DNA of 64,000 bases from Oxalobacteraceae bacterium OTU3CAMAD1 (GTDB lineage Bacteria; Pseudomonadota; Gammaproteobacteria; Burkholderiales; Burkholderiaceae_D), in the NCBI GenBank assembly GCA_024123915.1, contig CP099650.1:6262001-6326000 (forward strand). The letters are read 5' to 3'. Each line of letters opens with the position of its first letter. Positions within the stretch are counted from its first letter, which is position 1. Below, piece after piece: positions 19,001-27,590 of the stretch. The notes beneath the pieces were generated by a model. It worked only from the letters and a program-made list of their open reading frames with translations. It was not told the DNA's origin and searched no databases. A program made the position numbers and the translations under genes.

Positions 19001-19128
19001 AACGGGCCGCGCGGATCGGCGCCCGGCTGGCGTTGCGCAGCCTGCCCGGTGCCGGAACCGAATGGCGGCTGATCCTGGCCGGCCGGCTCGCCTATCAAAC
19101 GGTACCCCGGCGTTTCTGGTTCCAATAA
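16078..19128 (+). CDS. Sensor histidine kinase with N-terminal beta-propeller (Reg_prop/Y_Y_Y) sensor
   Basis: 1016 aa. The N-terminal export signal contains a duplicated AAGALAHL unit encoded by a 24-bp tandem repeat. The extracytoplasmic part is a propeller of repeated DGWLWLGGATGLFRFDG-type blades, then a Y_Y_Y-like domain (FRYRLDGVDQAW...YSNVGPGRYRF). A single transmembrane helix lies near residues 763-783. The cytoplasmic part has a HisKA_3 domain with His812 (ARELHDTLLQSVQG) and a HATPase with N922 and DDGVGIAP. This architecture recalls glycan-sensing kinases, so a saccharide signal is plausible given GH43, GH74 and xylose genes on both sides. The cognate regulator is probably the one at 14246-14884. 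Confidence 0.87.
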   Translation: MVKMAKPSSMAAARMGRFAAGALAHLAAGALAHLLAGLLGLATAASASAAAIDLHHASWTARDGAPQMVITIAQTADGWLWLGGATGLFRFDGVRFERYVPPGAPLPANGISILNALPSGALWIGYRFGGASVRDQGRLRHYDERDGLPAHSAVWGLEQDGAGRMWAATSAGMYRLERGRWLAADPAWLLPRTGYKTLMRDRQGILWAQGNEGVYSLAAGATRFVKSVPGTGTGVLFDVPDGSIWSWDGLHNRLNRLTPPLNGARARRWDVHGDVSSMLFDRAGDLWVGRQERLEYHTVGAVAATGTQRGLSGSGVAALFEDREGNIWASTSNGIDRFRAKRVAQVPLAHNPGTHALAADDDGGAWVGRHHVARPGANAPPATALWPASPLAWRNVVTCSYRDPDGTLWTGGYGGLWRKRGGDIRAVALPPGVDGVVINSMARDRAGGLWVALAQRGLYRRAPDGAWERKDGVAGLPDETPRTMAHDEAAGLWLGYPRGRLLHLEDGLWRRYGPENGVGVGMVMALHLRGGHVWAGGENGLALRQDDRFIAVGGVGGQAFEGISGIVELDDGDLWLNAAAGLFRVPAAEIARLRATPAYRVRYERLDSLDGLEGSAPVLLPTPSLILATDRHLWLTTTTGVFRLDPARGPAPGPPPPVLIRAIGATGMARPALAGMELAPGTRILQVEYTALALAMPERVRFRYRLDGVDQAWQDAGTRRTAYYSNVGPGRYRFAVMASAADAQWSGEPATLDFSIAPTATESWWFKGLCALVLLAAAWMLYRWRTRLLARRLAGRLEERIHERERIARELHDTLLQSVQGLILQVHAAAMRLPSPEPARGLIEKALLQADDVLHEGRERVRDLRGQDIGAQGLAEALMSAGEQLRPPDAPPPRLLLSGTPRALHPIVHEEVAAIAGEAIANAYRHAAAGRIELRLHYGTAELRLDIADDGVGIAPEVLAAGGRPNHWGFAGMRERAARIGARLALRSLPGAGTEWRLILAGRLAYQTVPRRFWFQ
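16133..16180 (+). repeat. Tandem 24-bp repeat in the kinase signal sequence
   Basis: Two nearly identical 24-bp units encode AAGALAHL twice, followed by a partial third (LAG). It extends the hydrophobic core of the export signal. Confidence 0.7.
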
Positions 19129-19154
19129 AAAAACGCCAGCGTCGAAGCTGGCGT
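19127..19154 (-). terminator. Rho-independent terminator of the beta-xylosidase operon
   Basis: On the minus strand, 8-bp stem ACGCCAGC/GCTGGCGT followed by seven Ts, 26 bp beyond the GH43 stop. The plus-strand kinase ends exactly at its edge; in that direction there is no T-run. Confidence 0.85.
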
Positions 19155-19179
19155 CGGTGGAGTCGTTCATTGTTGCGCG

Positions 19180-20826
19180 TCAAGCTTCCGGGGCTCGCTT
19201 CGGATCGATGCAATACGCCCGCTCGCGATACTCGAAATAATCGAAGTCCGCATGCAAGCCCGTGCCGGCCATATCCTGGCACGCCATGCCGACAAACGCC
19301 CCGGTGAAGTTGGGCTGACCGGGCGCGTTGGCCTCATCCGACAAAATGCTGGCGTCGAACTGCTGGGTCAGCCACTGCCAGTCACCGTCCGCGATCCGGT
19401 AGCCGAAGTACAGGCGCTCCTCGTCCACCTCCACCCGCAACCCCACGGGCCCGCCCGAAGGCAGCGCGACCGGCGCCGTGAAGGTGTCCGTCTGCACATG
19501 GTTGGGCAGGCTGCTCATCACCCGTAAATGCCTGCCGACCACCTCGTCATGCGTGATGTACAGATAGTGGAACTTGGCGCCACCGTAATAGCAGACCAGC
19601 CCCGCCTGCTGCTGGTAATGCTCCGGCTCGAAATCAACCACCGTGGAGGCGCTGTAGCAGTGGGACTGCTGGCGTCGCGCCACCAGCGCCTGGCGGAACT
19701 GGCTGCCCAGGCTCTCGCGGCCGTACAAACGCAAATGGCCGGGCCGCTCGGTCAGGCTGAACAGCTCCTCCGGCCACGGCGTGCGCAGCCACTGGAAGGC
19801 CAACGGCAATTGCGGCGCGTCGAATTCCTCACGGACCGGCTCGGCGGGCCAGGGATGCGGCGGCAAGCCCGGCGCGGCGGCCTCAAGCTGCGCCGTACCC
19901 TGTCCGTCCAAAGTGCGCAGCCAGCCGTCCGCGCCCCACACCACAGGCTGGATCGCAGTCTCGCGCCCCAGCGTGCAGGTGCCGCGATTGCGCAGCGGCC
20001 TGCCGCACAGATACACCATATAGGTCTGCCCGTCCGGCGTCTCCACCAGATCGGCGTGGCCGGCCCGCTGCAACTGGGCATCGGGCCGGTGACGAGAACT
20101 GAGGATGGTCTGATCGGGATGCAACTCATACGGCCCGTGCAGATCGCGCGCCCGAGCCATTGTCACGCCATGGCTCCAGCCGGTGCCGCCCTCGGCGGTC
20201 AGCAGGTAGTAATAGCCGTCGCGCTTGTACAAGTGCGGCGCCTCCGTCAGCCCGTGCGCCGTCCCTTTGAAGATGTTCTCGCGGCGGCCGGTCAAGCGCC
20301 CCTCCGCCACCGAATACTCCTGCGCCACGATGCCGGCGAAGCGGTTCCCGCCCGGCCGGTGGTCCCACAGCTGGTTCAGCAGATACTTGCGGCCGTCGTC
20401 GTCATGGAACAGCGACGGATCGAAACCGCTGCTGTTCAGATGCACCGGATCGGACCACGGACCGTCGATGGCCGGACTGGTGACCAGATAATTGTGGAAG
20501 TCGCGCAGCGAAGCGCTGCCCGCCGCGCCCCCGGTGGAGGTGCGGCCGTAACGCTTGACGTCGGTATAGATCAGCCAGAACAAGCCATCCGCATAGGTCA
20601 GGCAAGGCGCCCACACGCCGCAGGAATCGGGCGCGCCCAGCATATTAAGCTGGCTGGCGCGCGTCAGCGGGCGGCACAGCAAACGCCAGTTGGCCAGGTC
20701 GCGCGAATGATGGATCTGCACGCCCGGATACCATTCGAAGGTGGACGTGGCGATGTAATAATCGTCCCCCACCCGCACGATGGACGGATCGGGATTGAAG
20801 CCGGGCAAAATGGGATTCTGGATCAT
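19180..20826 (-). CDS. GH43 beta-xylosidase
   Basis: 548-aa glycoside hydrolase of family 43 that should release xylose from xylo-oligosaccharides. Expected catalytic residues are visible: D13 in NPILPGFNPDPS (base), D136 in SSGFDPSLF (pKa modulator) and E195 in GLTEAPHLYKR (acid). A C-terminal beta-sandwich typical of the xylosidase subgroup follows. No signal peptide is seen, so it acts in the cytoplasm on imported oligomers. It overlaps the upstream MFS transporter gene by 4 bp (ATGA), implying coupled translation. Arabinofuranosidase activity is possible in this family. Confidence 0.9.
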   Translation of the reverse strand: MIQNPILPGFNPDPSIVRVGDDYYIATSTFEWYPGVQIHHSRDLANWRLLCRPLTRASQLNMLGAPDSCGVWAPCLTYADGLFWLIYTDVKRYGRTSTGGAAGSASLRDFHNYLVTSPAIDGPWSDPVHLNSSGFDPSLFHDDDGRKYLLNQLWDHRPGGNRFAGIVAQEYSVAEGRLTGRRENIFKGTAHGLTEAPHLYKRDGYYYLLTAEGGTGWSHGVTMARARDLHGPYELHPDQTILSSRHRPDAQLQRAGHADLVETPDGQTYMVYLCGRPLRNRGTCTLGRETAIQPVVWGADGWLRTLDGQGTAQLEAAAPGLPPHPWPAEPVREEFDAPQLPLAFQWLRTPWPEELFSLTERPGHLRLYGRESLGSQFRQALVARRQQSHCYSASTVVDFEPEHYQQQAGLVCYYGGAKFHYLYITHDEVVGRHLRVMSSLPNHVQTDTFTAPVALPSGGPVGLRVEVDEERLYFGYRIADGDWQWLTQQFDASILSDEANAPGQPNFTGAFVGMACQDMAGTGLHADFDYFEYRERAYCIDPKRAPEA

Positions 20827-22127
20827 GCTGGTTTGATGATGAGGGGTTCTGGAATCGTCGCCGCGGGTTCACGCACCAGCGTCCACAGCAGCACAGCGGC
20901 CACCAGGTCGAGCACGGCCAAGCTGACAAAAAACGGCGTGTAGCCGACGGTGGCCATCAAGCCGCCGATCAGCAACGAGAAAATCAGCAGGCCGAGGTTG
21001 CCGAAAGTGCCGCACATGCCGGCCACGGTGGCCACCTCGTTGCGGCGGAACAGGTCGGACGACATCGTAATGACGGTGACGGACAAGGTCTGGTGCGCGA
21101 AGCCGGCCAGGCTGAGCAAGGCGATCGCGGCATAGGGACTGTCGACGTAGCCGACGAACGCCACGCCCATCATCATGCAGGCACCAAGGGTGAAGGCGCC
21201 GCGTCGCGCGTTAATCAGGCGCACGCCGCGCTTTTGCAGCGCCAGCACCACCACCGGCCCGAACATGCAGCCCAGGTCGGCGGCCAGGAACGGCAGCCAG
21301 GCGAACATCGCGATCTGCGCCAGGTCGAAGTTGCGCACCGTGGTCAGATACAGCGGCACCCAGAACGACAGCGTTCCCCAGGCTGGATCGGCCAGGAAGC
21401 GCGGCAGCGCGATGCCCCAGAAATTGCGCATCTTCAGGATGCTGACGATGGACGGGCGCTTGCCGTCGCCTTCCAGGTGCTTTTCCTGGCCGGCGGCGAT
21501 GTGCTCTTTCTCGGCGACGGACAGGCGGCGATGGCGCGCCGGGGCGTCGTACAGCAGCAGCCAGGCCGCCACCCACACCAGCCCCAGCGCGCCGGTGATC
21601 ACGAACGCGGACTGCCAGTTGTAATAGAGGATGGCCCATACCACCAGCGGCGGCGCGAGCATGGAGCCGAACGAGGCGCCGATATTGAAGATGCCGCCCG
21701 CCAGGCCCCGTTCCTTGGCCGGGAACCATTCGGACACGGCCTTCATGCCGGCGGGATTGGCCGAGCCCTCCGCCAGCCCCAGCAGGGCGCGCAGCGCCGC
21801 CAGGGTCTGCCAATTGGTGGCCATGCCGTGCATCATGCAGATCACCGACCAGGCGGCGGCGAACATGGCGAAGCCCCATTTGAGGCCGATCACATCGAGG
21901 ATGTAGCCACACAAGGGCTGCAACATGATGGTGCCCTGGAACGCGGCCGTGATGTACGAGTATTCCTTGGTGGTTATGCCCAGCTCGGTGAGCAAGGTCG
22001 GCGCGGCCACGGCCAAGGTGCTGCGCGTCAGATAGTTGATGACCGCCCCCAGCATGATCAGACTGATCATCCACCAGCGTAATCCCTTGATCTTTCTCAA
22101 AGACATGTTTGCGCAATCATTCACCAT
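20823..22127 (-). CDS. MFS sugar/sugar-acid transporter
   Basis: 434 aa with about twelve hydrophobic segments and features of the anion:cation symporter branch (hexuronate-transporter-like): INYLTRSTLAVAAP near the N-terminus, RALLGLAEGSANPAGMKAVSEWFP and GIFNIGASFGSMLAPP. Cotranslation with the GH43 xylosidase suggests it imports xylo-oligosaccharides or (methyl)glucuronoxylan fragments; that substrate is inferred. Start 22127 or 22106 (MSLRKIKG) are both possible, and neither has a clear ribosome site. Confidence 0.82.
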   Translation of the reverse strand: MVNDCANMSLRKIKGLRWWMISLIMLGAVINYLTRSTLAVAAPTLLTELGITTKEYSYITAAFQGTIMLQPLCGYILDVIGLKWGFAMFAAAWSVICMMHGMATNWQTLAALRALLGLAEGSANPAGMKAVSEWFPAKERGLAGGIFNIGASFGSMLAPPLVVWAILYYNWQSAFVITGALGLVWVAAWLLLYDAPARHRRLSVAEKEHIAAGQEKHLEGDGKRPSIVSILKMRNFWGIALPRFLADPAWGTLSFWVPLYLTTVRNFDLAQIAMFAWLPFLAADLGCMFGPVVVLALQKRGVRLINARRGAFTLGACMMMGVAFVGYVDSPYAAIALLSLAGFAHQTLSVTVITMSSDLFRRNEVATVAGMCGTFGNLGLLIFSLLIGGLMATVGYTPFFVSLAVLDLVAAVLLWTLVREPAATIPEPLIIKPA

Positions 22128-22207
22128 GGAGCGGCAACATTAACACACTTTCCAGGGCAAATGATAGCGCAATCTTGGAGCCGGCCCGGTCCTCGCCCGC
22201 TACCGCC

Positions 22208-23440
22208 TCACGCCGAGGCGGGCACCCTCCGGGTTTGCAGGAACGCCTCCAGCGTCTCCCCGCGCATGCTGGCGTACACCTGCAAGTTCGACATCTTCTG
22301 CACCCGCGCGAACTTCTCCAGCACGAAAAAGCTCACCCCATACCGCACCAGTCCAAGCCAGTCGCGCCGCCGCACCAGCTCCCGCTCCTCCTCGCTCAAT
22401 CCCGATTCGTCGAAGGCCGCTTCGAGATCGCGCGCCACCAGTTCGCGGAACAACGGCTCGCGGTGGCGCCAGAAGAAGCGGTTCAAGTCCAGCGCCTTGA
22501 CGCTGTGCGCGACATCGAACGGATAGGTGCCCTCGATCTCCTCGATGCCGGCAAGCTGCTCGTTGGAGCGCTCGCGCCTGGCCGTAGTCGGCGGGCCGCC
22601 GGCCTCCTCCTGCTCGTAGATGGCCACCGCCATATTGGTGGTGGTGGCGAGGTAGTGGTTCTGGTGCACGCAGCGTATCGTGTCGGTCAGCGCGCCGCGC
22701 ATGGCCAGCCACATGATGACTTCCGCGCTTTCGGCGCCGCCACGGCGCACCAGTTCCGCATGCGTCATCGCCGTCAGCGTCTCCGGCGCGTCGACGAACA
22801 GGCGCAGGAATTCCTCGTCCCATTCGGTGTCGTTAAAACCTGTGCGCTCGCCATGGATCTGGTGCGACAAGCCGCCGGTGCCCACCACCACCACCTTCAA
22901 GTCCTGCGGGAAGGACTCGACCGCGCGCCGCACCGCCTTGCCCAACTTGTAGCAGCGCAGCGCCGTCGGCAGCGGATACTGCAACACGTTGATCGCGATC
23001 GGCAGGATGGCGCCCGGCCACGCCGGCTCGTGCGGCCACATCAACCCCAGCGGCGAATTGCAGCCGTGATCGAGCGCCCGGTCCTGGAACACCGCCATGT
23101 CGAATTCCTCGTTGACGAGGCAATCGGTCACGTGCGCCGCCAGCGCGGCGTTGCCTTTGATGCCGGGCAGCGGCCGCCGGCCCGCGCCCTCGTCGGCCAT
23201 GTCGAATTCCGGCGACACGCCGATCGCGAAGGTAGGATAGCAGTCGAAGAAAAAGCTGTTGGCGTGGTCGTTGTAGAAGAACAGCAGCACGTCCGGCTGG
23301 TGCTCCTCCAGCCATTTGGCCACCGGTTCGTAGCCCTCGAACAGCGGCGCCCAAGCCGGATCGTTCTGGCGTTTGCGGTCGTACGCGAGGCCGATGGTGG
23401 GCACGTGCGAAGTCCCGATGCCGCCGATAATTTTTGCCAT
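22208..23440 (-). CDS. Gallate/protocatechuate-type extradiol dioxygenase (LigB-LigA fused form)
   Basis: 410 aa. The N-terminal LigB-like domain has SHVPTIGLAYD, FFYNDHANSFFFD, LDHGCNSPL and GTGGLSHQIHGER, which contain the iron-binding and catalytic histidines. The C-terminal 100 residues resemble the LigA-type alpha subunit (FDVAHSVKALDLNRFFWR...YGVSFFVLEKFA). This fused layout and length match gallate dioxygenases (GalA/DesB), which open the ring of gallate and, in some cases, protocatechuate. It is the last gene of the minus-strand aromatic operon. The exact substrate needs an assay. Confidence 0.86.
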   Translation of the reverse strand: MAKIIGGIGTSHVPTIGLAYDRKRQNDPAWAPLFEGYEPVAKWLEEHQPDVLLFFYNDHANSFFFDCYPTFAIGVSPEFDMADEGAGRRPLPGIKGNAALAAHVTDCLVNEEFDMAVFQDRALDHGCNSPLGLMWPHEPAWPGAILPIAINVLQYPLPTALRCYKLGKAVRRAVESFPQDLKVVVVGTGGLSHQIHGERTGFNDTEWDEEFLRLFVDAPETLTAMTHAELVRRGGAESAEVIMWLAMRGALTDTIRCVHQNHYLATTTNMAVAIYEQEEAGGPPTTARRERSNEQLAGIEEIEGTYPFDVAHSVKALDLNRFFWRHREPLFRELVARDLEAAFDESGLSEEERELVRRRDWLGLVRYGVSFFVLEKFARVQKMSNLQVYASMRGETLEAFLQTRRVPASA

Positions 23441-23477
23441 GATGGTCCTTGTGATTGAATCTTGATTGCGCCGCGTG

Positions 23478-23924
23478 TCAGGCCGGCAGCCACAGCGAAC
23501 CGCGCCGCGATGCGAAGCGCCAGCCGTCCGCCGTCAGCCGCAGAACGTCGACGAACACGCCCGGCACCGGCGCCCGCACGTCGGTTGGCGCACCGCCTTC
23601 CGGCGAACGTGTCCCGCTCATCATCAGGATGCGCGAGCGGCAGCGCGCCGTCGTCGCGCTATCCACCTCCACCTGCACATCGCTGGTGACATGGAAGGTC
23701 ACGGTCTCCGGCGGCCGCTTGCACAGCGCGGCCAGAATGGCCTGGCGGCCCTCGATCGGCTGCTCCGGCGCCGATGGCCGGAACAACACGGCGTCCTCGG
23801 TGAACAGCGCGGCCAGTTCGTCGAAGCGGCGCTCGTCGTTCAGGTAGGCGTAACGGACGATCAAATCGGCGCAGTCGCTTTTGATCGCGGCCTCGTCGCC
23901 GCGCGGGACGGTTCTTGCGGTCAT
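23478..23924 (-). CDS. SnoaL/NTF2-like protein, ring-hydroxylating-dioxygenase-beta-like fold
   Basis: 148 aa. IKSDCADLIVRYAYLNDERRFDELAALFTEDAVL is a classic SnoaL-like/NTF2-like opening, also seen in aromatic-dioxygenase small subunits and dehydratases. ATG at 23924 overlaps the stop of the upstream hydrolase by 4 bp. No large dioxygenase subunit is nearby, so an enzymatic or binding role on an aromatic intermediate is more likely than a subunit role. Function is unassigned. Confidence 0.75.
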   Translation of the reverse strand: MTARTVPRGDEAAIKSDCADLIVRYAYLNDERRFDELAALFTEDAVLFRPSAPEQPIEGRQAILAALCKRPPETVTFHVTSDVQVEVDSATTARCRSRILMMSGTRSPEGGAPTDVRAPVPGVFVDVLRLTADGWRFASRRGSLWLPA

Positions 23925-24619
23925 GGCAGCACCAGCCAGTCGCGCAGCGCGCCCAGCACCGCCTCCGGCTGCTCCATCATCGACATATGGCCGCAGGCGT
24001 CGATCAGCCGCAGGATGGGCGGCCGCGCCATCAGCGCAGCCATGCGCTCGTGCCGCTCGGGCGGACTCCAGCCGTCCTGCCGGCCGCACAGCACCAGCGC
24101 CGGACAGTCGACCCGCGCCAGCACGTCGGCCGCGTCGGGCCGCCTTAGCAGCGCGCGGGTCTGCGCCACGTAGATCTCGGGCGACATCCGCCCGACCATC
24201 TCCAGTATCTCAGCCACCAGCTCCGCGTCGAAGCGGTGGCGCGGCGCCAGCATCGGCAACGCCCACTCGGCGGCGATGGCGTCGATGCCCTCGGCCCAGG
24301 CCCGGTCGACCAGCACCGCGCGCCGGGCCGCTTCATCCGGCTGCGGCGCTTCGTAACCGGTGTCGAGCAGCGCCAGCCGCTCCACACGCCCGGGGGCCTG
24401 GCGATACACCTCCAGCGCCACCCTGCCGCCCATCGAATGACCGGCCAGTGCGAAGCGTTCGGGCGCATCGGCCAGCACGTGCCCGGCCATCGCCGTCAGG
24501 CTGTCCTGCCGCGTGAAGCTGACGATGCGCACGTCGAAGTCGCGCGCCAGCGCCCCGGCCTGCGCCGCCCACACCTCCTCGTCGCACAGCAAACCGCAAA
24601 GTAGATAGATCGTTTTCAT
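23921..24619 (-). CDS. Alpha/beta hydrolase of the aromatic operon
   Basis: 232 aa with nucleophile elbow AGHSMGG (Ser62), acid region LVLCGRQDGWSPPE and catalytic His in DACGHMSMMEQPE. The family includes enol-lactone hydrolases, esterases and C-C bond hydrolases. Overlap with the NTF2-like gene and a 2-bp gap to the formaldehyde dehydrogenase gene place it firmly in the operon. It may hydrolyse a lactone or ester of the phenylpropanoid pathway; the substrate is unknown. Confidence 0.8.
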   Translation of the reverse strand: MKTIYLLCGLLCDEEVWAAQAGALARDFDVRIVSFTRQDSLTAMAGHVLADAPERFALAGHSMGGRVALEVYRQAPGRVERLALLDTGYEAPQPDEAARRAVLVDRAWAEGIDAIAAEWALPMLAPRHRFDAELVAEILEMVGRMSPEIYVAQTRALLRRPDAADVLARVDCPALVLCGRQDGWSPPERHERMAALMARPPILRLIDACGHMSMMEQPEAVLGALRDWLVLP

Positions 24620-24621
24620 CG

Positions 24622-25818
24622 TCAGGCGGCGATCAGTCCGTGCGGATCGAGCACGAATTTCTTCGCCACGCCGGCGTCGAATTCGTTATAGGCTTGTGGC
24701 GCATCCTCCAGCCCGATCACCTGGACGTTGACCACCTCGGCGACATTGATACGGTCCCACAGGATGGCCTGCATCAGCGCGCGGTTGTACTTCATCACCG
24801 GGGTCTGGCCGGTATGGAAGCTGTGCGACTTGGCCCAACCGAGGCCAAAGCGGATCTGCAGGCTGCCATGGCGCGAGCCGGCATCCGGCGCGCCGGGATC
24901 GTCGGTAACGTACAGGCCGGGAATGCCGATCTTGCCGGCCGCGCGCGTCACCTCCATCAACGCGTTGAGCACCGTGGCCGGCGCCTCGTGCGCGGCGCCG
25001 GCATGGCCATGCCCGCGCGCCTCGAAGCCGACGCAATCGACCGCGCTGTCGACTTCCGGCGTGCCCAAGATCGCCGCGATCTGGTCGGCCAGGCTGGCGT
25101 CCAGCGACAGGTCGACCGTCTCGAAGCCCACTGCCCTGGCATGTGCCAGGCGCGCGGGGTTGACGTCGCCGACGATGGTGACGGCCGCGCCCAGCAGCCG
25201 CGCGGAGGCCGCCGCCGCCATGCCCACCGGGCCGGCGCCGGCGATGTACACGGTGCTGCCCGGCCCCACGCCGGCGGTGACGGCGCCGTGGTAGCCGGTC
25301 GGCAGGATATCGGACAAACAAGTCAGGTCGCGGATCTTGGCCATCGCCCGGTCGCGGTCCGGGAACTTGAGCAGGTTGAAATCGGCATACGGCACCAGCA
25401 CGTATTGCGCCTGGCCGCCGATCCAGTCGCCCATGTCGACATAGCCGTAGGCGCCACCGGCGCGGGCCGGATTGACGTTGAGGCAAACGCCGGTATGCTG
25501 CTCCTTGCAAGTGCGGCAACGGCCGCAGGCCACATTGAACGGCACCGACACCAGATCGCCCTTGCTCAAGGTTTCGACGTCGCGCCCCACCTCCAGCACC
25601 TCGCCGGTGATCTCATGACCGAGCACCAGGCCGACGGAAGCCGTGGTGCGGCCGCGCACCATGTGCTGGTCGGAGCCGCAGATATTGGTCGACACCACGC
25701 GCAGGATCACGCCGTGCTCGATCTTCCTGCCGCGCGGGTCCTCCATCTTCGGATAGGCGATGTCCTGCACCCGCACCTGGCCCTGCCCCATGTACACCAC
25801 ACCACGATTGTTTTCCAT
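24622..25818 (-). CDS. fdhA: Glutathione-independent formaldehyde dehydrogenase (zinc alcohol dehydrogenase family)
   Basis: 398 aa, close in length and motifs to Pseudomonas FdhA. Catalytic zinc ligands C47 (STNICGSDQHMVRGR) and H68/E69 (LGHEITGE), structural zinc cysteines C98, C101, C104 and C112, and the nucleotide-binding motif GAGPVGMAAA are visible. Perfect GGAGGAG precedes ATG 25818, ruling out the longer frame. Formaldehyde is released when methoxy groups are oxidatively removed from vanillate or syringate, so its place in an aromatic operon makes sense. No demethylase is present in the window. Confidence 0.85.
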   Translation of the reverse strand: MENNRGVVYMGQGQVRVQDIAYPKMEDPRGRKIEHGVILRVVSTNICGSDQHMVRGRTTASVGLVLGHEITGEVLEVGRDVETLSKGDLVSVPFNVACGRCRTCKEQHTGVCLNVNPARAGGAYGYVDMGDWIGGQAQYVLVPYADFNLLKFPDRDRAMAKIRDLTCLSDILPTGYHGAVTAGVGPGSTVYIAGAGPVGMAAAASARLLGAAVTIVGDVNPARLAHARAVGFETVDLSLDASLADQIAAILGTPEVDSAVDCVGFEARGHGHAGAAHEAPATVLNALMEVTRAAGKIGIPGLYVTDDPGAPDAGSRHGSLQIRFGLGWAKSHSFHTGQTPVMKYNRALMQAILWDRINVAEVVNVQVIGLEDAPQAYNEFDAGVAKKFVLDPHGLIAA

Positions 25819-25874
25819 GTCTCCTCCTTGGTTGGTCAAACAGCTAGCTAAAGCACTTTGCTACGAAGCCTGCG

Positions 25875-26633
25875 TCAACGGGGCGCCAGCCGCACGGCAC
25901 CATCGATGCGTATCACTTCCCCATTGAGGAAGCGGTTGCCGATGACATGCCCCACCAACTCGGCGAATTCCTCCGGATGCCCCAGTCGTTTGGGGTAGAC
26001 CGAGCTATCGATCAGCGCCTGCATCACCTCCGGGCTGACGTTGGCCATCAGCGGCGTTTCGAAAATCCCGGGAGCCACGGTCATCGCGCGCACGCCGAAC
26101 TGGGCGAACTCCCGCGCCAGTTGCAAGGTCAGCGCCACCAACGCGCCCTTGGAGGCGGCGTAGGCCGACTGCCCCACCTGCCCCTCGAATGCCGCCGCCG
26201 AGGCGGTGAACAGCAGCACCCCGCGTTCGCCATCGATCGGCGGCGCGGCGATCATGTCGGCGGCGGCCAGGCGCACCATGTTGAAGCCGCCGAACAGGTT
26301 GAGGTTGACCACCTTGACGAAATCCTCCAACGGCATCGGCCCGTCCTTGCCGACCACCCGCTTCGGTTTGCCGCCGCCGGCGCAGTTGACCAGCACCCGC
26401 GCCACGCCGTGCCGCTCGCGCGCGGCCGCAATGGCCTCGGCGGCGCTGGCCGGATGGGTGACGTCGCAATGCAGCGCGAGGCCGCCCACCAGTTTGGCCA
26501 GCGCCTCGGCGCGTTCGCGGTCGATATCCAGGATCGCCACCCTCGCGCCCTGGCGCGCCAGATGCCGCACGGTGGCCTCGCCGAGGCCCGATGCGCCACC
26601 CGTGACCAGGGCGGCCGTGTCTTGTAATTGCAT
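25875..26633 (-). CDS. Short-chain dehydrogenase, 3-hydroxyacyl-CoA dehydrogenase (HSD10)-like
   Basis: 252 aa with TGGASGLG (11-18), CDVTH, NCAGGG, TASAAAFEGQVGQSAYAASKGAL (Ser-Tyr-Lys triad) and the family's conserved APGIFETPL. The type II 3-hydroxyacyl-CoA dehydrogenases share this pattern. Between an amidohydrolase and the CoA-ligase/crotonase genes, it would oxidise a 3-hydroxy-3-arylpropionyl-CoA to the 3-keto form. That step is an inference from operon logic. Confidence 0.83.
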   Translation of the reverse strand: MQLQDTAALVTGGASGLGEATVRHLARQGARVAILDIDRERAEALAKLVGGLALHCDVTHPASAAEAIAAARERHGVARVLVNCAGGGKPKRVVGKDGPMPLEDFVKVVNLNLFGGFNMVRLAAADMIAAPPIDGERGVLLFTASAAAFEGQVGQSAYAASKGALVALTLQLAREFAQFGVRAMTVAPGIFETPLMANVSPEVMQALIDSSVYPKRLGHPEEFAELVGHVIGNRFLNGEVIRIDGAVRLAPR

Positions 26634-26660
26634 GTCGTACCTTTCGGGATGGTTGGAGGA

Positions 26661-27590
26661 TCAGCAGCAGTCGGCGCCGGCCGGCGGTTGCAGCCGCTGG
26701 TATCGGCCGTAGACCGGATGGCGGTCCAATCCCAGCAAGCGAATCGCGTTCTCCTTGAGGATCAGCGGCCTCACCTCGTCCTTGATGCCGATCTGCTCGA
26801 AATCGGACATCCAGCGCTCCGGCGTCAACGCCGGAAAATCGGACCCGAACAACATCTTTTTTTTCAGCAGGCCGTTCGCGTACTGCACCAGCAGCGGCGA
26901 GAAGTACTTCGGCGACCAGCCCGACAAGTCGATATACACCTGCGGCTTGTGGGTGGCCACCGCCAGCGCGTTCTCCTGCCACGGGAACGACGGATGCGCG
27001 ATCACGATCGGCATCATCGGGAAATCGACCGCCACGTCATCTAAAAACATCGGATCGGAATACTTCAACCGCACCCCGCCGCCGCCCGCCATGCCCGCGC
27101 CCACGCCGGTCTGGCCGCTGTGGAAAATCGCCGGCAGTCCGGCCTGCGCGATGGCCTCGTACACCTCGTAGGCGGCGCGGTCATTCGGATAGAACTCCTG
27201 CGCCGACGGATGGAATTTGAAGCCGCGCACACCATAGTCCTCGATCAGGCGCCGCACCTCGCGCGCGCCCATCTTGCCGCGCAGCGGATCGACGCTGGCG
27301 AAGGGAATCAGCACGTCGGGATGCGCGGCGGCCTCCTCGGCCACCTCCTCGTTGGCGATCCGCACCTGGCCGTTGGCGCGCTCGGTGTCGACCGAGAAGA
27401 TCACGGCCAGCATCTTGCGTTCGCGGTAGTACGCGGCCGTCTCGGCGATCGTCAGGCGCGTCGTCTGCTCCTTGAAGTACTTGGCCATGGCGGCGTCGAA
27501 GGCCGTGGCCACCGGGTCCGGCGCGTTGCGCGTCGAGACGGTGGCGTGGATGTGCATGTCGATGGCGACGATGTCATCGAGGTTGATCAT
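26661..27590 (-). CDS. Amidohydrolase-2 family metal-dependent hydrolase
   Basis: 309 aa TIM-barrel enzyme with the metal-binding DMHIHA (H13, H15), FHSGQTG, VIAHPSFPW and FGSDFPA. The family includes decarboxylases, 4-oxalomesaconate hydratases (LigJ) and the hydrolases proposed to split beta-keto aryl-CoA thioesters in hydroxycinnamate catabolism. AAGGAG precedes ATG 27590, which overlaps the feruloyl-CoA synthase stop by 4 bp. Both a side-chain-cleaving role and a ring-cleavage-product hydratase role fit the cluster. Confidence 0.8.
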   Translation of the reverse strand: MINLDDIVAIDMHIHATVSTRNAPDPVATAFDAAMAKYFKEQTTRLTIAETAAYYRERKMLAVIFSVDTERANGQVRIANEEVAEEAAAHPDVLIPFASVDPLRGKMGAREVRRLIEDYGVRGFKFHPSAQEFYPNDRAAYEVYEAIAQAGLPAIFHSGQTGVGAGMAGGGGVRLKYSDPMFLDDVAVDFPMMPIVIAHPSFPWQENALAVATHKPQVYIDLSGWSPKYFSPLLVQYANGLLKKKMLFGSDFPALTPERWMSDFEQIGIKDEVRPLILKENAIRLLGLDRHPVYGRYQRLQPPAGADCC

